Of a DNA stretch of 64,000 bases, positions 39,524 through 48,477 are shown one piece after another. Both the position numbers and the translations under genes were made by a program. How positions within the stretch are numbered: the first letter of the stretch is position 1; each line of letters starts with the position of its first letter. The notes under the pieces were generated by a model that was not told the origin of the DNA, did no database searches, and saw only the letters and a program-made list of their open reading frames with translations. The DNA comes from an uncultured bacterium (GTDB taxonomy: Bacteria > Patescibacteriota > Saccharimonadia > Saccharimonadales > Saccharimonadaceae): contig CALHIM010000011.1 of assembly GCA_938030735.1 (NCBI GenBank), positions 186,001-250,000 of the forward strand, written 5' to 3'.

Positions 39524-40819
39524 TCATTTGATATTTTTTCGAATCCAGCTATCAAGTGAGCCAGCACTCATCGCTAGAATTAATCTGTTTTTTGCTTTTA
39601 AACTTAAAATCTTCTCTATTAATTCTTTTGGATTATCTGAAAAATCTAAAATTGTTGTTTTTTCTGATATTTTTCTTGAAAGGAATTCTGGCGAAAGTAT
39701 TTCAAAATCTGGATTTTCACGGCTTAAATATGTTGGCAGCCAAATAACTTCATTGGCATTTTCAAAGATTTCTGGCGTATATTCATCTTGAACTTCAATT
39801 TGTCGAATGTTTTGATGCGGTTGATAAATTAACGATACTCCAGAAAATCCTTGCTTTTCAGCTATTTCTTTTGCCATTTGAAGCGTTGATTGAATTTCCT
39901 TTGGGTGATGACCATAATCAGAATAAACGTTGTTTGTTATTTTTTCGAAACGGCGATTTGTACCAGGGAAATTATTTAGTGCTAAAATTGCTTTTTCATA
40001 AAAATCTTTTGGAGCTTTAATATTTTGGGTTTCAACTAAATAATCAATAGTTTCAAGAACTAGACTGGCATTTTTTCGATTATGAATGCCAGGAAGATTA
40101 ATATTTTCTTCTGGTTGAGATAAAATTACCTTGTTCTTTAGATTTTCGAAAATTTCTGGATGTTGATCTTTCCAAGAAATAATAAAATCGCTTTGCGATC
40201 CAAATTCTGCAAAAGCTTCAAAATAATCTTTCTCAGTTTTATAAATATCAGTGTGATCGTGGTCGATTGAAGTGATTAAACTAACTGATGGCGTGAAATT
40301 CAAGAAGTTTCGGTCAAATTCATCAGCTTCATAGACAAAATATTCACTTTCTGGGTCGAAGAAACCGCTCGCACCAAAGGAAATTGTTGTACCGATCGAC
40401 CAACTTATTGGAATTCCCAATTGCTGAAAAGCCCAAATCGCCATTCCTGTGGTTGTAGTTTTACCGTGAGTACCGGAAATTGCTATAAGTTTGAGTTTTT
40501 TTGAATTGATGATTTCATTCAAAAGTTCGTCACGTTTGCTAATTTTTATTCCTAATTTCTTTGCCATTAAAAGTTCGGGATGATTTTTAGGTAGGGCTGC
40601 AGTATAAACAAACCAATTGATGCTGTTTTCGATGAATTTTTGCTTTAAAAAATGTCCATCTTGTTTGCCGATTTCAATTTCGATATCTTTTTTTGAAAGC
40701 TCCTCAATCATTAAACTTGAATTTTGGTCGCTACCAAAAACACCATAGCCAGCACTGTGGGCGATACTTGCAAGAGCGCCAATTCCAACGCCACCAATTC
40801 CAGAAAAATAAATATTCAT
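39524..40819 (-). CDS. murC: UDP-N-acetylmuramate--L-alanine ligase
   Basis: MurC adds the first amino acid of the peptidoglycan stem peptide. The 431-residue protein has the N-terminal UDP-sugar site YFSGIGGVGIGALA, the ATP loop GTHGKTTTTG at about 116-125, YEADEFDRNFL, and the C-terminal SDYGHHPKEIQSTL, where Mur ligases read DYAHHP. It is slightly shorter than the usual 450-490. The start overlaps a TAAAAT-like box at 40825, suggesting a nearly leaderless message. Peptidoglycan genes murT/gatD are 4 kb away on the other strand. Confidence 0.93.
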   Translation of the reverse strand: MNIYFSGIGGVGIGALASIAHSAGYGVFGSDQNSSLMIEELSKKDIEIEIGKQDGHFLKQKFIENSINWFVYTAALPKNHPELLMAKKLGIKISKRDELLNEIINSKKLKLIAISGTHGKTTTTGMAIWAFQQLGIPISWSIGTTISFGASGFFDPESEYFVYEADEFDRNFLNFTPSVSLITSIDHDHTDIYKTEKDYFEAFAEFGSQSDFIISWKDQHPEIFENLKNKVILSQPEENINLPGIHNRKNASLVLETIDYLVETQNIKAPKDFYEKAILALNNFPGTNRRFEKITNNVYSDYGHHPKEIQSTLQMAKEIAEKQGFSGVSLIYQPHQNIRQIEVQDEYTPEIFENANEVIWLPTYLSRENPDFEILSPEFLSRKISEKTTILDFSDNPKELIEKILSLKAKNRLILAMSAGSLDSWIRKNIK

Positions 40820-40904
40820 TCTTTAATTTTATCACTTATTAATTTAAAAATAAAGCTTTTAAACCTTTTTAAGGCTATTAAAATATGATAAAATATAAAT
40901 ACTT

Positions 40905-42161
40905 ATGCTTAAAAAAATATTAAAACCTTTTTTAAAAATTCGAAATTATTGGCAATATATTTCTTTTGATGAAATGGCTGTTTTGTATGTTTCGAAAAAT
41001 ATGCGAGTTTTCGCAACAAAATTAGCAAGTACTTTTAGTCTAATTTATATCTATAAGTTCACGCATTCAATCTGGATTGTTCCTATTTGTATTTTAATTT
41101 ATTACATTGCAAAATTTGTAGGCTCGATAGTTGCTCTTTTCTATATTTCAAAAAATGGCCCAAAGCACGGAATGCTACTTGCAAATATTCTGTTTATTCC
41201 AGCTTTAGTTTTAATGGCTTCAATGGGAATTTTTGGTAGGGAAATGGGTTTGATTGTAGCCCTTATTAGTGCAGTTTTTAAAGGAATATCGACTTCGGTT
41301 GAAAATATCTCGTATAATGTTGATTTTTCGAAAGCTAAAACTGCTAAAAAAGTTGGAAAACAGCTTGGAATTTCCTATATTTTGGAGCATATTTCGAGTA
41401 GTATAACTCCTGCGGTTGGTGGATTTCTTGCGATATTTTTTGGAGTTGAGAAGCTTTTTGTGGTGTCTTCGGTGATTTTAGTTTTGACAACAATTCCACT
41501 TTTAACAACAAAAGAGCGAGTGAAGCCTGTTCGAAAAATAAGTTTTCGAGGTTTTCCATGGCGAAATTATAAACATCTTTTGGTTATTTGTTATAGTTGT
41601 GGAATGGCTTGGAATTCTTTATATATTTGGAGCTTTTTTGCGCCGGTCTTTTTACTAAAAGGTATTAATGCTTATGGTTCAGCTGGAGTTTTGTCTTCGA
41701 TTTCTTCGATTGCAGCTTTGGTTTCAGCTTTTGTTTATGGTAAAGTGATTGATAAAAATAAAGAGCGAGGACTTTTAAAAATCGGGGCTGTTTTTATGGG
41801 GTTAGTTTTTTCGCTTAGGATTTTTATTTCGTCGAATCCGCTTTTACTTGGAATTTTAGAAATTATTGCTGCAATGGCGATGAATGGCTTTAATATGGCG
41901 AATTTCAAAGGTTTGTATGGTGAAGCTGATGAATCCGGAATGCGCATGCAATATTTGTTTTTGTATGAAATTGGAATGAATACTGTTTCGGTTATTACTA
42001 TTTCTTTATTTGTGATTTTATTTTTTGCGCTTCAAGGAATGGACCCATCAGGTGAATTATCAATGAGGATTATGCTTTTGATCTCGAGTTTGTCAATTTT
42101 GCCAATGGTTTTTACAAACTATCGGATTTATCGAAATAAAAAACGCCAATTCCAAGAATGA
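40905..42161 (+). CDS. Major facilitator superfamily-like transporter
   Basis: A 418-residue protein with about eleven to twelve membrane helices and cytoplasmic loops rich in Lys and Arg, including the central loop TTKERVKPVRKISFRGFPWRNYKH near 200-225 that divides two six-helix halves. It resembles MFS carriers, though the loop 2-3 motif (ISKNGPKHGM) is only loosely conserved. The substrate is unknown. A TAAAAT box lies 10 nt before the ATG. Its stop overlaps the comEC start by 4 nt (ATGA), so the two are translationally coupled. Confidence 0.8.
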   Translation: MLKKILKPFLKIRNYWQYISFDEMAVLYVSKNMRVFATKLASTFSLIYIYKFTHSIWIVPICILIYYIAKFVGSIVALFYISKNGPKHGMLLANILFIPALVLMASMGIFGREMGLIVALISAVFKGISTSVENISYNVDFSKAKTAKKVGKQLGISYILEHISSSITPAVGGFLAIFFGVEKLFVVSSVILVLTTIPLLTTKERVKPVRKISFRGFPWRNYKHLLVICYSCGMAWNSLYIWSFFAPVFLLKGINAYGSAGVLSSISSIAALVSAFVYGKVIDKNKERGLLKIGAVFMGLVFSLRIFISSNPLLLGILEIIAAMAMNGFNMANFKGLYGEADESGMRMQYLFLYEIGMNTVSVITISLFVILFFALQGMDPSGELSMRIMLLISSLSILPMVFTNYRIYRNKKRQFQE

Positions 42162-43603
42162 TGAAACCTAAAGCTCATATTCACCGATTTTATCTTAATT
42201 TTGTATTTTTTGGTGGAATTATTTTTGGCACTATCTTCTCGGTTTTTTCGAAAAATACAAGTCTTAAATCAATTGTCTGGCTAATTTTAGCAATAATTTT
42301 ATTCTTATTCTCTTGGATTTTTGCTCGAAAGTTTTGTTTAATTTTAGCCTTAATCGCTGGAATTTTGCTTTCTTTGTGGCGAGGATCAGTTTATAATTTC
42401 GAAAATTTAAAAATTGCACAAAATATTAAAAAAGATGTAATTGTTCGAGCTGTTGTTCTTGAAGATCCAGATCTTAAGGAAGATGGAAGCTTAAAAATTC
42501 ATGCAAAAGTTATAGGAATTTCGAATGAACAATTTAATGGAAAGGCTTTTATTAGCTTAAAAACAAATCAAAAAATTCGTAGGAGCGATGAGATTTTAGT
42601 AAAAGGGAAAATTTCTGAAGGTTTTGGTGATTTTGCGATTTCAATTCATCGAGGAAGACTTATAAAGATTAGCCCAAAGAGTGATTTAATCCGCGATATG
42701 CGAGATTCTTTCGCTGAAGGGGTTCGAAAATTTATTCCTTCACCAGAGGTTGATTTGGGTCTTGGCTATCTGTTAGGTCAAAAAAATTCTTTGCCGGAGG
42801 AGATTTCTAAAGCCTTAACAATCACAGCTTTAACACATATTGTGGTTGCGAGTGGATACAATTTAACTGTTTTAGTGATGGCGGCCCAGCGAGTTTTTAA
42901 TAAAATTTCAAGAAAGATAGCTTTATTTGTGGCGATTTTACTAGTTTTAGGATTTGTTTTTGTGGTTGGATTTACGCCGTCGATGATTCGTGCAGGGATC
43001 GTGGCAATTTTTGGTTTAATTTTATGGTATTTTGGTAGAAAAACCCAAGCGTATTTTCTTCTAACTTTTGTAGCGGCGATAACCTTAATATTCGAACCCT
43101 CAAACTTACTTAATCTAGGCTGGCAATTATCGTTTGCTTCATTTTTTGGTGTTTTGATTCTTTCGCCACTATTGCAAAAAATCTTTTTCGAAAAGCCAGA
43201 AAAGCTAAATTCTGCTTTAAAATTATTTTTCGAAACTTTTAGTGCTCAAATTGTAACACTTCCGCTGATAATTTTTACTTTCGGTGCGGTTAGCGTAATA
43301 TCAATATTTGCAAATATGCTAGTTCTACCATTTGTGCCAAGTGCGATGCTTGCAACTTTTTTAACGGGAATTTTTGCAATATTCTCACCAATTGCTCATT
43401 TTTTTGGCTTTATAGCAGAATTAATTTTAAAATATTCAATTTTTATAATTGGTGAATTTTCAAAAATCAAAGGAGCGCAGTTAGAAGTCAGCTTTGGCTT
43501 TAGCGAAATGCTAATTTGCTATTTTTGCTTATTTTTGGCAGTTATTTTGATTAATTTTAAGCTTCGAAAGGATCAAATGCTCAATATTTTGAATGAATCC
43601 TGA
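42158..43603 (+). CDS. comEC: ComEC/Rec2-type DNA uptake channel, without beta-lactamase domain
   Basis: ComEC forms the inner-membrane channel for single-stranded DNA in natural transformation. The 481-residue protein has an N-terminal two-helix section, a soluble OB-like region (about 85-175), and the Competence domain with LGYLLGQKNSLPEEISKALTITALTHIVVASGYNLTVLV, a close match to the family core, followed by repeated helices. The metallo-beta-lactamase domain found at the C-terminus of many ComEC proteins is absent. The first ATG at 42158 overlaps the upstream stop; a second ATG directly follows. It is coupled to the MFS gene. Confidence 0.9.
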   Translation: MMKPKAHIHRFYLNFVFFGGIIFGTIFSVFSKNTSLKSIVWLILAIILFLFSWIFARKFCLILALIAGILLSLWRGSVYNFENLKIAQNIKKDVIVRAVVLEDPDLKEDGSLKIHAKVIGISNEQFNGKAFISLKTNQKIRRSDEILVKGKISEGFGDFAISIHRGRLIKISPKSDLIRDMRDSFAEGVRKFIPSPEVDLGLGYLLGQKNSLPEEISKALTITALTHIVVASGYNLTVLVMAAQRVFNKISRKIALFVAILLVLGFVFVVGFTPSMIRAGIVAIFGLILWYFGRKTQAYFLLTFVAAITLIFEPSNLLNLGWQLSFASFFGVLILSPLLQKIFFEKPEKLNSALKLFFETFSAQIVTLPLIIFTFGAVSVISIFANMLVLPFVPSAMLATFLTGIFAIFSPIAHFFGFIAELILKYSIFIIGEFSKIKGAQLEVSFGFSEMLICYFCLFLAVILINFKLRKDQMLNILNES

Positions 43604-43625
43604 AACGTGATATAATTATATTATT

Positions 43626-44051
43626 ATGAATTTCGAAAAAGAAATAAATTCGACAGATGAAATGATTGCTTTCGGTGAAGAGATTGGTAGGCAAATTTCT
43701 GAAGGAATAGTTCTGGAACTTGTTGGTGATGTTGGTGCTGGAAAAACTACTTTTACAAAAGGTTTGGCAAAAGGTTTGGGTATTTCTGAAACGGTTCAAA
43801 GCCCGACTTTTACGATATCACGGGTTTATGAAGGCGAGAAACTAACACTTTCGCATTATGATTTTTATAGATTGAATGATTATGGAATTATGGAAATGGA
43901 GCTTGCTGAAAATTTAAATAATCCGAAAAATGTAACAGTGGTTGAATGGGCTGATGATCTAGCTGAAATTTTACCAAAAAAGCATTTGAAGCTGGTTTTT
44001 GAAAGTTTAAATGAAAATCAAAGAAAAGTTAAAGTGAGAGAAGTGCAATGA
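43626..44051 (+). CDS. tsaE: tRNA threonylcarbamoyladenosine biosynthesis ATPase TsaE
   Basis: TsaE works with TsaB and TsaD to make t6A37 in ANN-decoding tRNAs. At 141 residues it is of normal length, with the P-loop GDVGAGKTTF at about 34-43, QSPTFTISRVYEG, and HYDFYRLND further on. TATAAT lies 9 nt before the ATG. Its TGA overlaps the ATG of tsaB by 4 nt. It is the first gene of the tsaE-tsaB-murT-gatD operon. Confidence 0.95.
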   Translation: MNFEKEINSTDEMIAFGEEIGRQISEGIVLELVGDVGAGKTTFTKGLAKGLGISETVQSPTFTISRVYEGEKLTLSHYDFYRLNDYGIMEMELAENLNNPKNVTVVEWADDLAEILPKKHLKLVFESLNENQRKVKVREVQ

Positions 44052-44425
44052 TTTTATTTTTAGATACATCAACAGAGAAATGTAAAATTTGGCTTGATAA
44101 AAACTTTTTCGAAAAAGAACTGGGCCGAAATATGGCGCGAGATATTCTGGCTTTTTTAGAGGAATGTTTGAATTCTGTTAGCAAAAAATATGAAGATTTT
44201 ACTGGAATTGGTTTCTTTGCGGGGCCGGGGAGTTTTACGGGATTAAGAATCGGAGCTTCAGTTGCAAACACTTTAGCTGATGGCTTAGAGATTCCAATCG
44301 TCGCAGTGAAAAGTGATGAAAATTGGCGAGAAATTGCTTTCGAAAGCTTGAAAAATGGTAAAAATGATAAAATTGCACTACCTTTTTATGGTAGAGACGC
44401 AAACATAACAAAACCGAGGAAATAA
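44048..44425 (+). CDS. tsaB: Short TsaB-like protein
   Basis: A 125-residue version of TsaB, the inactive ASKHA scaffold of the t6A complex. It keeps LFLDTSTEKCKIWL at the start and the diagnostic GFFAGPGSFTGLRIGASVANTLADGLEIPIVAV segment (about 57-89), but the second half of the usual 200-230 residues is missing and only a short charged tail follows. It overlaps tsaE (ATGA) and murT (one base). The first domain mediates contact with TsaD in known complexes, so a minimal TsaB may still work (inference). Confidence 0.85.
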   Translation: MILFLDTSTEKCKIWLDKNFFEKELGRNMARDILAFLEECLNSVSKKYEDFTGIGFFAGPGSFTGLRIGASVANTLADGLEIPIVAVKSDENWREIAFESLKNGKNDKIALPFYGRDANITKPRK

Positions 44426-45711
44426 TGAAAAATAGAATTTTGATAATTATTGGAAAAATTATTCAGGCGATTTCAAGATTGAAAGGCGGCGGTTCGGCGT
44501 TGCCTGGGCTTGTTATGGAAAAAATTAATCCGAATTTTATTTCGAACATGCTAAAAGGCTTAAAATATGGTGTTGTAGTAATTAGCGGTACTAATGGAAA
44601 AACTACAACTACAAAGATGGTTGTTGAACTGCTCGAAAGACAAGGTTTAAATGTATTCTCGAATAAAACTGGTTCGAACTTTGTTCGTGGTGTGGGTGCG
44701 GCAATTCTTTCTGAAGCTAATTGGAGTGGCAAGCTTGAGGCTGATATTGCTGTTTTAGAACTTGATGAAGCTCATGCAACTCATTTTGTAAAGTTAATTC
44801 AGCCACGATATTCGCTTCTTCTAAATGTGATGCGTGACCAGCTTGATCGATTTGGTGAAATTGACTATACTGCAAAATTATTGCATAAGATTGGTGAAAA
44901 TACTTCTGGATCGGTTGTTTTAAATGCTAACGATAATTTTTTAGGTAAAAAGGAATTTTCGAAAGATTTTTCAAAAGTTGTTAAGTTTGGATTTAATCAA
45001 AAATTGGCAGATTTTTTTCCAAATGATGATGAAATTCATCTAAAAAATTCTGAAAAATCACATCGAAAAATTTCAGCAAATGTTTTGCTTGAGGATTTTT
45101 CGAATAATATTGCAAAAATTTCTTGGAGTGGAAGAACTGATGAGTTTAAGCTCAAAATTGGTGGGATTCATAATATTTTAAATTTAACTGCTGCGATCGC
45201 TTTGGTTGAAGAAATTCTGAATGCCGAAAAACTTAAAATCAATCGGCAAAAAGTAATTTGCGCGGCAGAGAAAATTCAGCCAGCTTTTGGTCGAGGTGAG
45301 AAAATAAAAATTAATGGTAAAGAAATTGAGATTATATTAGTTAAAAATCCGGCTGGTTTTCGAATAAATTTACGAAATTTTGAGCCTGATAAATATGATA
45401 CAATGATTGCGGTTAATGATAATTATGCAGATGGCCGTGATATGAGCTGGCTTTGGGATGTAGATTTTTCAGTCTTGAAGCACGCTGGCGTTCAAGCAAT
45501 TTCAGGTAATCGAGCCTATGATATGGCGCTTCGACTTTTTCATGATGATGTTGATTTCGAAGAAGATAGTGTGAATCTTGATATTGCTGAATCTGTTATT
45601 GATTTTATCGAAAAAGGAAAAAAAGATAAGCGGATTTATGCAACTTATACGGCAATGTTGGAGATTCGAAAAGAACTTTCGAAAATTTCAGAAGTGGAGA
45701 AGATTTTATGA
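44425..45711 (+). CDS. murT: Lipid II isoglutaminyl synthase, MurT subunit
   Basis: MurT and GatD amidate the D-glutamate of lipid II. The 428-residue Mur-ligase-like protein has the ATP loop ISGTNGKTTTTK (about 53-64), SNKTGSNFVRGVGAAIL and the terminal DUF1727 region (PAFGRGEKIKINGKEIEIILVKNPAGFRINL). The middle domain carries no CxxC pairs in the position of the zinc ribbon of staphylococcal MurT. It directly follows tsaB (TAATG) and overlaps gatD by 4 nt, so the pair is cotranslated. Confidence 0.93.
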   Translation: MKNRILIIIGKIIQAISRLKGGGSALPGLVMEKINPNFISNMLKGLKYGVVVISGTNGKTTTTKMVVELLERQGLNVFSNKTGSNFVRGVGAAILSEANWSGKLEADIAVLELDEAHATHFVKLIQPRYSLLLNVMRDQLDRFGEIDYTAKLLHKIGENTSGSVVLNANDNFLGKKEFSKDFSKVVKFGFNQKLADFFPNDDEIHLKNSEKSHRKISANVLLEDFSNNIAKISWSGRTDEFKLKIGGIHNILNLTAAIALVEEILNAEKLKINRQKVICAAEKIQPAFGRGEKIKINGKEIEIILVKNPAGFRINLRNFEPDKYDTMIAVNDNYADGRDMSWLWDVDFSVLKHAGVQAISGNRAYDMALRLFHDDVDFEEDSVNLDIAESVIDFIEKGKKDKRIYATYTAMLEIRKELSKISEVEKIL

Positions 45712-46448
45712 ATTTAAAAATTTTGTGGCTTTATGCTAAAAATATGAATATTTACGGTGATTATGGCAATATTTTAGCATTAAAAAAACAGATGGAGCTT
45801 CGTGGAATAAAATACGAAATTGTTGAATATAATCCTGGAGATGATTTTCCTGATGATGTTGATATTATTATTGGTGGAGGTGGTCAGGATTCGGGTCAGA
45901 ATCAAATTCAAAATGATTTGCTGAAAATTGCACCAAATTTACGAAAGCTTGCTAAAAAAGGTGTGCCAATGCTAATGGTTTGTGGATTATACCAGCTTTT
46001 TGGTGATTCTTTTGAAACTGTAAATGGTAATAAAATCAAAGGGATTTGCTTATTTAAGGGCGTTAAAACGGTTGGTGGTGAACAGAGAATGATTGGCAAT
46101 ATTGTTGAAGAGTCTGATCAGTTTGGTGAAATTATTGGTTATGAAAACCATAGTGGAAAAACTTATCTTTCGAAAGAGAATGAGCCATTGGCACGCGTTA
46201 AAAGTGGTGCAGGAAACACGCCTGACGGAAATTTTGAGGGTGCGATTTATAAAAATGTGATCGGAACATATTTGCACGGCTCGATTTTACCAAAAAATCC
46301 AAAAATTTCGTTATTTTTAATTGAACAAGCTTTGAAAAATAAAGATTATGAAATGCCCAAAGTTCTTTATAAAAATATTCGAAAAGCAAATTTGCTTGAT
46401 CAAATTACCAGAAATGCACGCGAAATTGCTAAAAAATGTCCGCGATAA
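45708..46448 (+). CDS. gatD: Lipid II isoglutaminyl synthase, GatD glutaminase subunit
   Basis: GatD supplies ammonia from glutamine to MurT. The 246-residue class I glutamine amidotransferase has IIIGGGGQDSGQNQ, the catalytic cysteine C92 in LMVCGLYQLFG, and the partner histidine H190 in GTYLHGSILPKNP. The N-terminus LKILWLYAKNMNIYGDYGNILAL is typical for the family. The ATG overlaps the murT stop. It closes the operon. Confidence 0.95.
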   Translation: MNLKILWLYAKNMNIYGDYGNILALKKQMELRGIKYEIVEYNPGDDFPDDVDIIIGGGGQDSGQNQIQNDLLKIAPNLRKLAKKGVPMLMVCGLYQLFGDSFETVNGNKIKGICLFKGVKTVGGEQRMIGNIVEESDQFGEIIGYENHSGKTYLSKENEPLARVKSGAGNTPDGNFEGAIYKNVIGTYLHGSILPKNPKISLFLIEQALKNKDYEMPKVLYKNIRKANLLDQITRNAREIAKKCPR

Positions 46449-46451
46449 TAC

Positions 46452-46480
46452 TTGATTTTTAGATTATAATTTGGTAAAAT
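46452..46480 (+). promoter_or_regulatory. Promoter of tRNA-Gln
   Basis: TTGATT at 46452-46457, a 17-nt spacer, TAAAAT at 46475-46480, 11 nt before the tRNA. Confidence 0.75.
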
Positions 46481-46490
46481 GGTTTGGTAT

Positions 46491-46565
46491 TGGGATGTCG
46501 CCAAGTGGTAAGGCACCAGGTTTTGGTCCTGGCATTCGGGGGTTCGAATCCCTCCATCCCAGCCA
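46491..46565 (+). tRNA. tRNA-Gln (TTG)
   Basis: Acceptor TGGGATG/CATCCCA, anticodon arm CCAGG-TTTTGGT-CCTGG, T arm GGGGG-TTCGAAT-CCCTC and encoded CCA. The U1-A72 start is typical for glutamine tRNA. Confidence 0.97.
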
Positions 46566-46611
46566 AGATAAAATGTTTATTTTAAACGATTTATCTTGGC
46601 TTTTTATTTTT
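46561..46611 (+). terminator. Terminator sharing the 3' end of tRNA-Gln
   Basis: AGCCAAGATAAA (46561-46572) pairs with TTTATCTTGGCT (46590-46601) and is followed by a T-rich run. The first five bases of the stem are the last bases of the tRNA, including CCA. From 46612 to 46755 I see no further gene, only AT-rich sequence with the terminator of the opposing tRNA-Glu near 46710-46745. Confidence 0.85.
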
Positions 46612-46755
46612 GATAATGTATTGACGCAAATTTATTTTTATAATATATCTTTCCATTTAGATTTTTTAATAAACATTAAGGAATATATTTTTTAAGATTA
46701 AAATAAACTAAAAAACCACTAATCTTTCGAAAAGTGATTTTAAATAATTTCTTTT

Positions 46756-46830
46756 TGGTGATCTTACCGGGAATCGAACCCGGATTGCCAGGATGAAAAC
46801 CTGGTGTCCTAACCGTTAGACGATAAGACC
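46756..46830 (-). tRNA. tRNA-Glu (TTC)
   Basis: Acceptor GGTCTTA/TAAGATC with one G-U pair, anticodon arm CCAGG-TTTTCAT-CCTGG, T arm CCGGG-TTCGATT-CCCGG and encoded CCA. Confidence 0.96.
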
Positions 46831-46942
46831 ATTGAGCTGAGCTTTGGGGTGATAAAGCAACAACTCGTTTTAATTATAACAAACTTTAAAAAATAATGCA
46901 ACCCCTTTTTTAATAAAAATAAAAGTGGTATAATGTATAAGT

Positions 46943-48373
46943 ATGGAAAATAATGTTTACAAACGAACAAAAATTTTGGCTACGATCGGCCCAGCAAGCG
47001 ACAGCCCTGAAATGATCGAAAAACTTATCAACGCAGGAATCAACGGAGCTCGATTGAATTTCTCTCATGGCTCATATGAAGAACATGCTGCAAAAATTAA
47101 AGCAGTTCGCGAAATTAGCAAAAAGCTAGGTCGTGAAATTGCAATTTTGCAAGATTTGCAAGGTCCAAAGATTCGTCTTGGAGATATTGTAGATAATCGT
47201 TTTGAAGTTAATGAAGGTGATGAATTGGTTCTTGACTATGCAATTCAGCAGCATGATGGCTCGGCTAATTTGCCAGTTCAATACAACTTGGCCGAAAAGG
47301 TTAAAGTTGGTGAGCCTGTTTATATTTTTGACGGAAAAGTTCGAACAGAAGTTATTGAAGTGCCTTCAAATACTGCAATTAAATTGCGAGTTTTGAATAA
47401 AGGAACTTTAATGAGCCGAAAAGGCCTAAACTTGCCAGATACAGATTTTGGTGGTGATGTTATTACTGAAAAAGATATGCGGGATCTTGAATTCGGCGCA
47501 ACCCAAGACATCGATTATGTAGCGATGAGCTTTGTGCAAACTGCTGAAGATATTGAAAACGTTCGTCAGCTTCTTGTGAGTCATAATAGCGAAGCACAAG
47601 TTATTGCGAAAATTGAAACTAAAAAAGCTGTTTCTGATGAAGAACTTGAAAAAATCGTTCTTGCTGCTGATGGTGTGATGATCGCTCGTGGCGACATGGC
47701 TTATGAAGTTGCTCCAGAAGTTGTACCAATTATCCAACGAAAAGCTGTTGCTCTTTGTCGAAAACATGGAAAAATTTCAATTGTTGCAACTCAAACAATG
47801 GGTTCAATGGTTGATAATCCACAACCTTCTCGTGCAGAAGTTTCTGACGTTGCTAACGCTGTAATTCAAGGTGCTGATGTTGTAATGCTTTCAGATGAGT
47901 CTGCAACTGGTAAATACCCAGAAGAAACTGTAAAAGCGATGCGTGATGTTATCATGTATACTCAAGAACACGCAGCAGTTTCGCCAATTGATGATATTGT
48001 TGAGCGCGGTGAAGATGAAGCTTTAAATGCAATTTCTCTTGCTGCAGTTGAGCTTGCAGAGCAAATTAATGCAGATGCTTTAATTGTTGAAACTAAATCT
48101 GGACAAACTGCTGCAACTGCTGCCGCAAACCGCCCAGCACTTCCAATTTATGCTGTAACAAGCTCAAATCGTGTTGCTCAACAACTTGGTTTGAATTATG
48201 CAACCCGAAGCTTCATCCGCCCAGATGGTGAATTTGCTGGTCTTGAACTCGCAAAAGAACTAAAAGCTAATGGAACATTTGGTAATAAAGATAAAGCAAC
48301 AGTTGTTATTGTTTCTGGTCGTCAACCTGGATTAGTTGGTGGAACCGATACAATTCGCGTTCGAACAATCTAA
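46943..48373 (+). CDS. pyk: Pyruvate kinase
   Basis: Pyruvate kinase makes ATP from phosphoenolpyruvate, the last step of glycolysis. The 476-residue protein has RTKILATIGPASDSPEMIEKLINAGINGARLNFSHGS at the start, LQDLQGPKIRLG, the catalytic lysine in VIAKIETKKA, MIARGDMAYE, and TQTMGSMVDNPQPSRAEVSDVANAV. The C-terminal allosteric domain is complete, with a GRQPGLVGGTDTIRV end. TATAAT ends 8 nt before the ATG with no ribosome site. Codon use here favours GTT, GCT and CGT, as for a highly expressed gene. Confidence 0.97.
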   Translation: MENNVYKRTKILATIGPASDSPEMIEKLINAGINGARLNFSHGSYEEHAAKIKAVREISKKLGREIAILQDLQGPKIRLGDIVDNRFEVNEGDELVLDYAIQQHDGSANLPVQYNLAEKVKVGEPVYIFDGKVRTEVIEVPSNTAIKLRVLNKGTLMSRKGLNLPDTDFGGDVITEKDMRDLEFGATQDIDYVAMSFVQTAEDIENVRQLLVSHNSEAQVIAKIETKKAVSDEELEKIVLAADGVMIARGDMAYEVAPEVVPIIQRKAVALCRKHGKISIVATQTMGSMVDNPQPSRAEVSDVANAVIQGADVVMLSDESATGKYPEETVKAMRDVIMYTQEHAAVSPIDDIVERGEDEALNAISLAAVELAEQINADALIVETKSGQTAATAAANRPALPIYAVTSSNRVAQQLGLNYATRSFIRPDGEFAGLELAKELKANGTFGNKDKATVVIVSGRQPGLVGGTDTIRVRTI

Positions 48374-48388
48374 TTTTATAAAATAAAT

Positions 48389-48424
48389 AAGATAAGCGTT
48401 TCAAGTAGGGAGCGCTTATTTTTA
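48389..48424 (+). terminator. Terminator of pyk
   Basis: GATAAGCG pairs with CGCTTATT around a 14-nt loop and runs into TTTTATTT. Confidence 0.85.
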
Positions 48425-48445
48425 TTTATATTAATCAAATAAAAT

Positions 48446-48475
48446 TAGCCAATCTTTCGAGAGGCTAATTTTAGG
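48446..48475 (-). terminator. Terminator of arcC
   Basis: On the minus strand, AATTAGCC and GGCTAATT pair around a 12-nt loop that contains TCGAAAGA, followed by TTATTTG. Confidence 0.82.
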
Positions 48476-48477
48476 TT

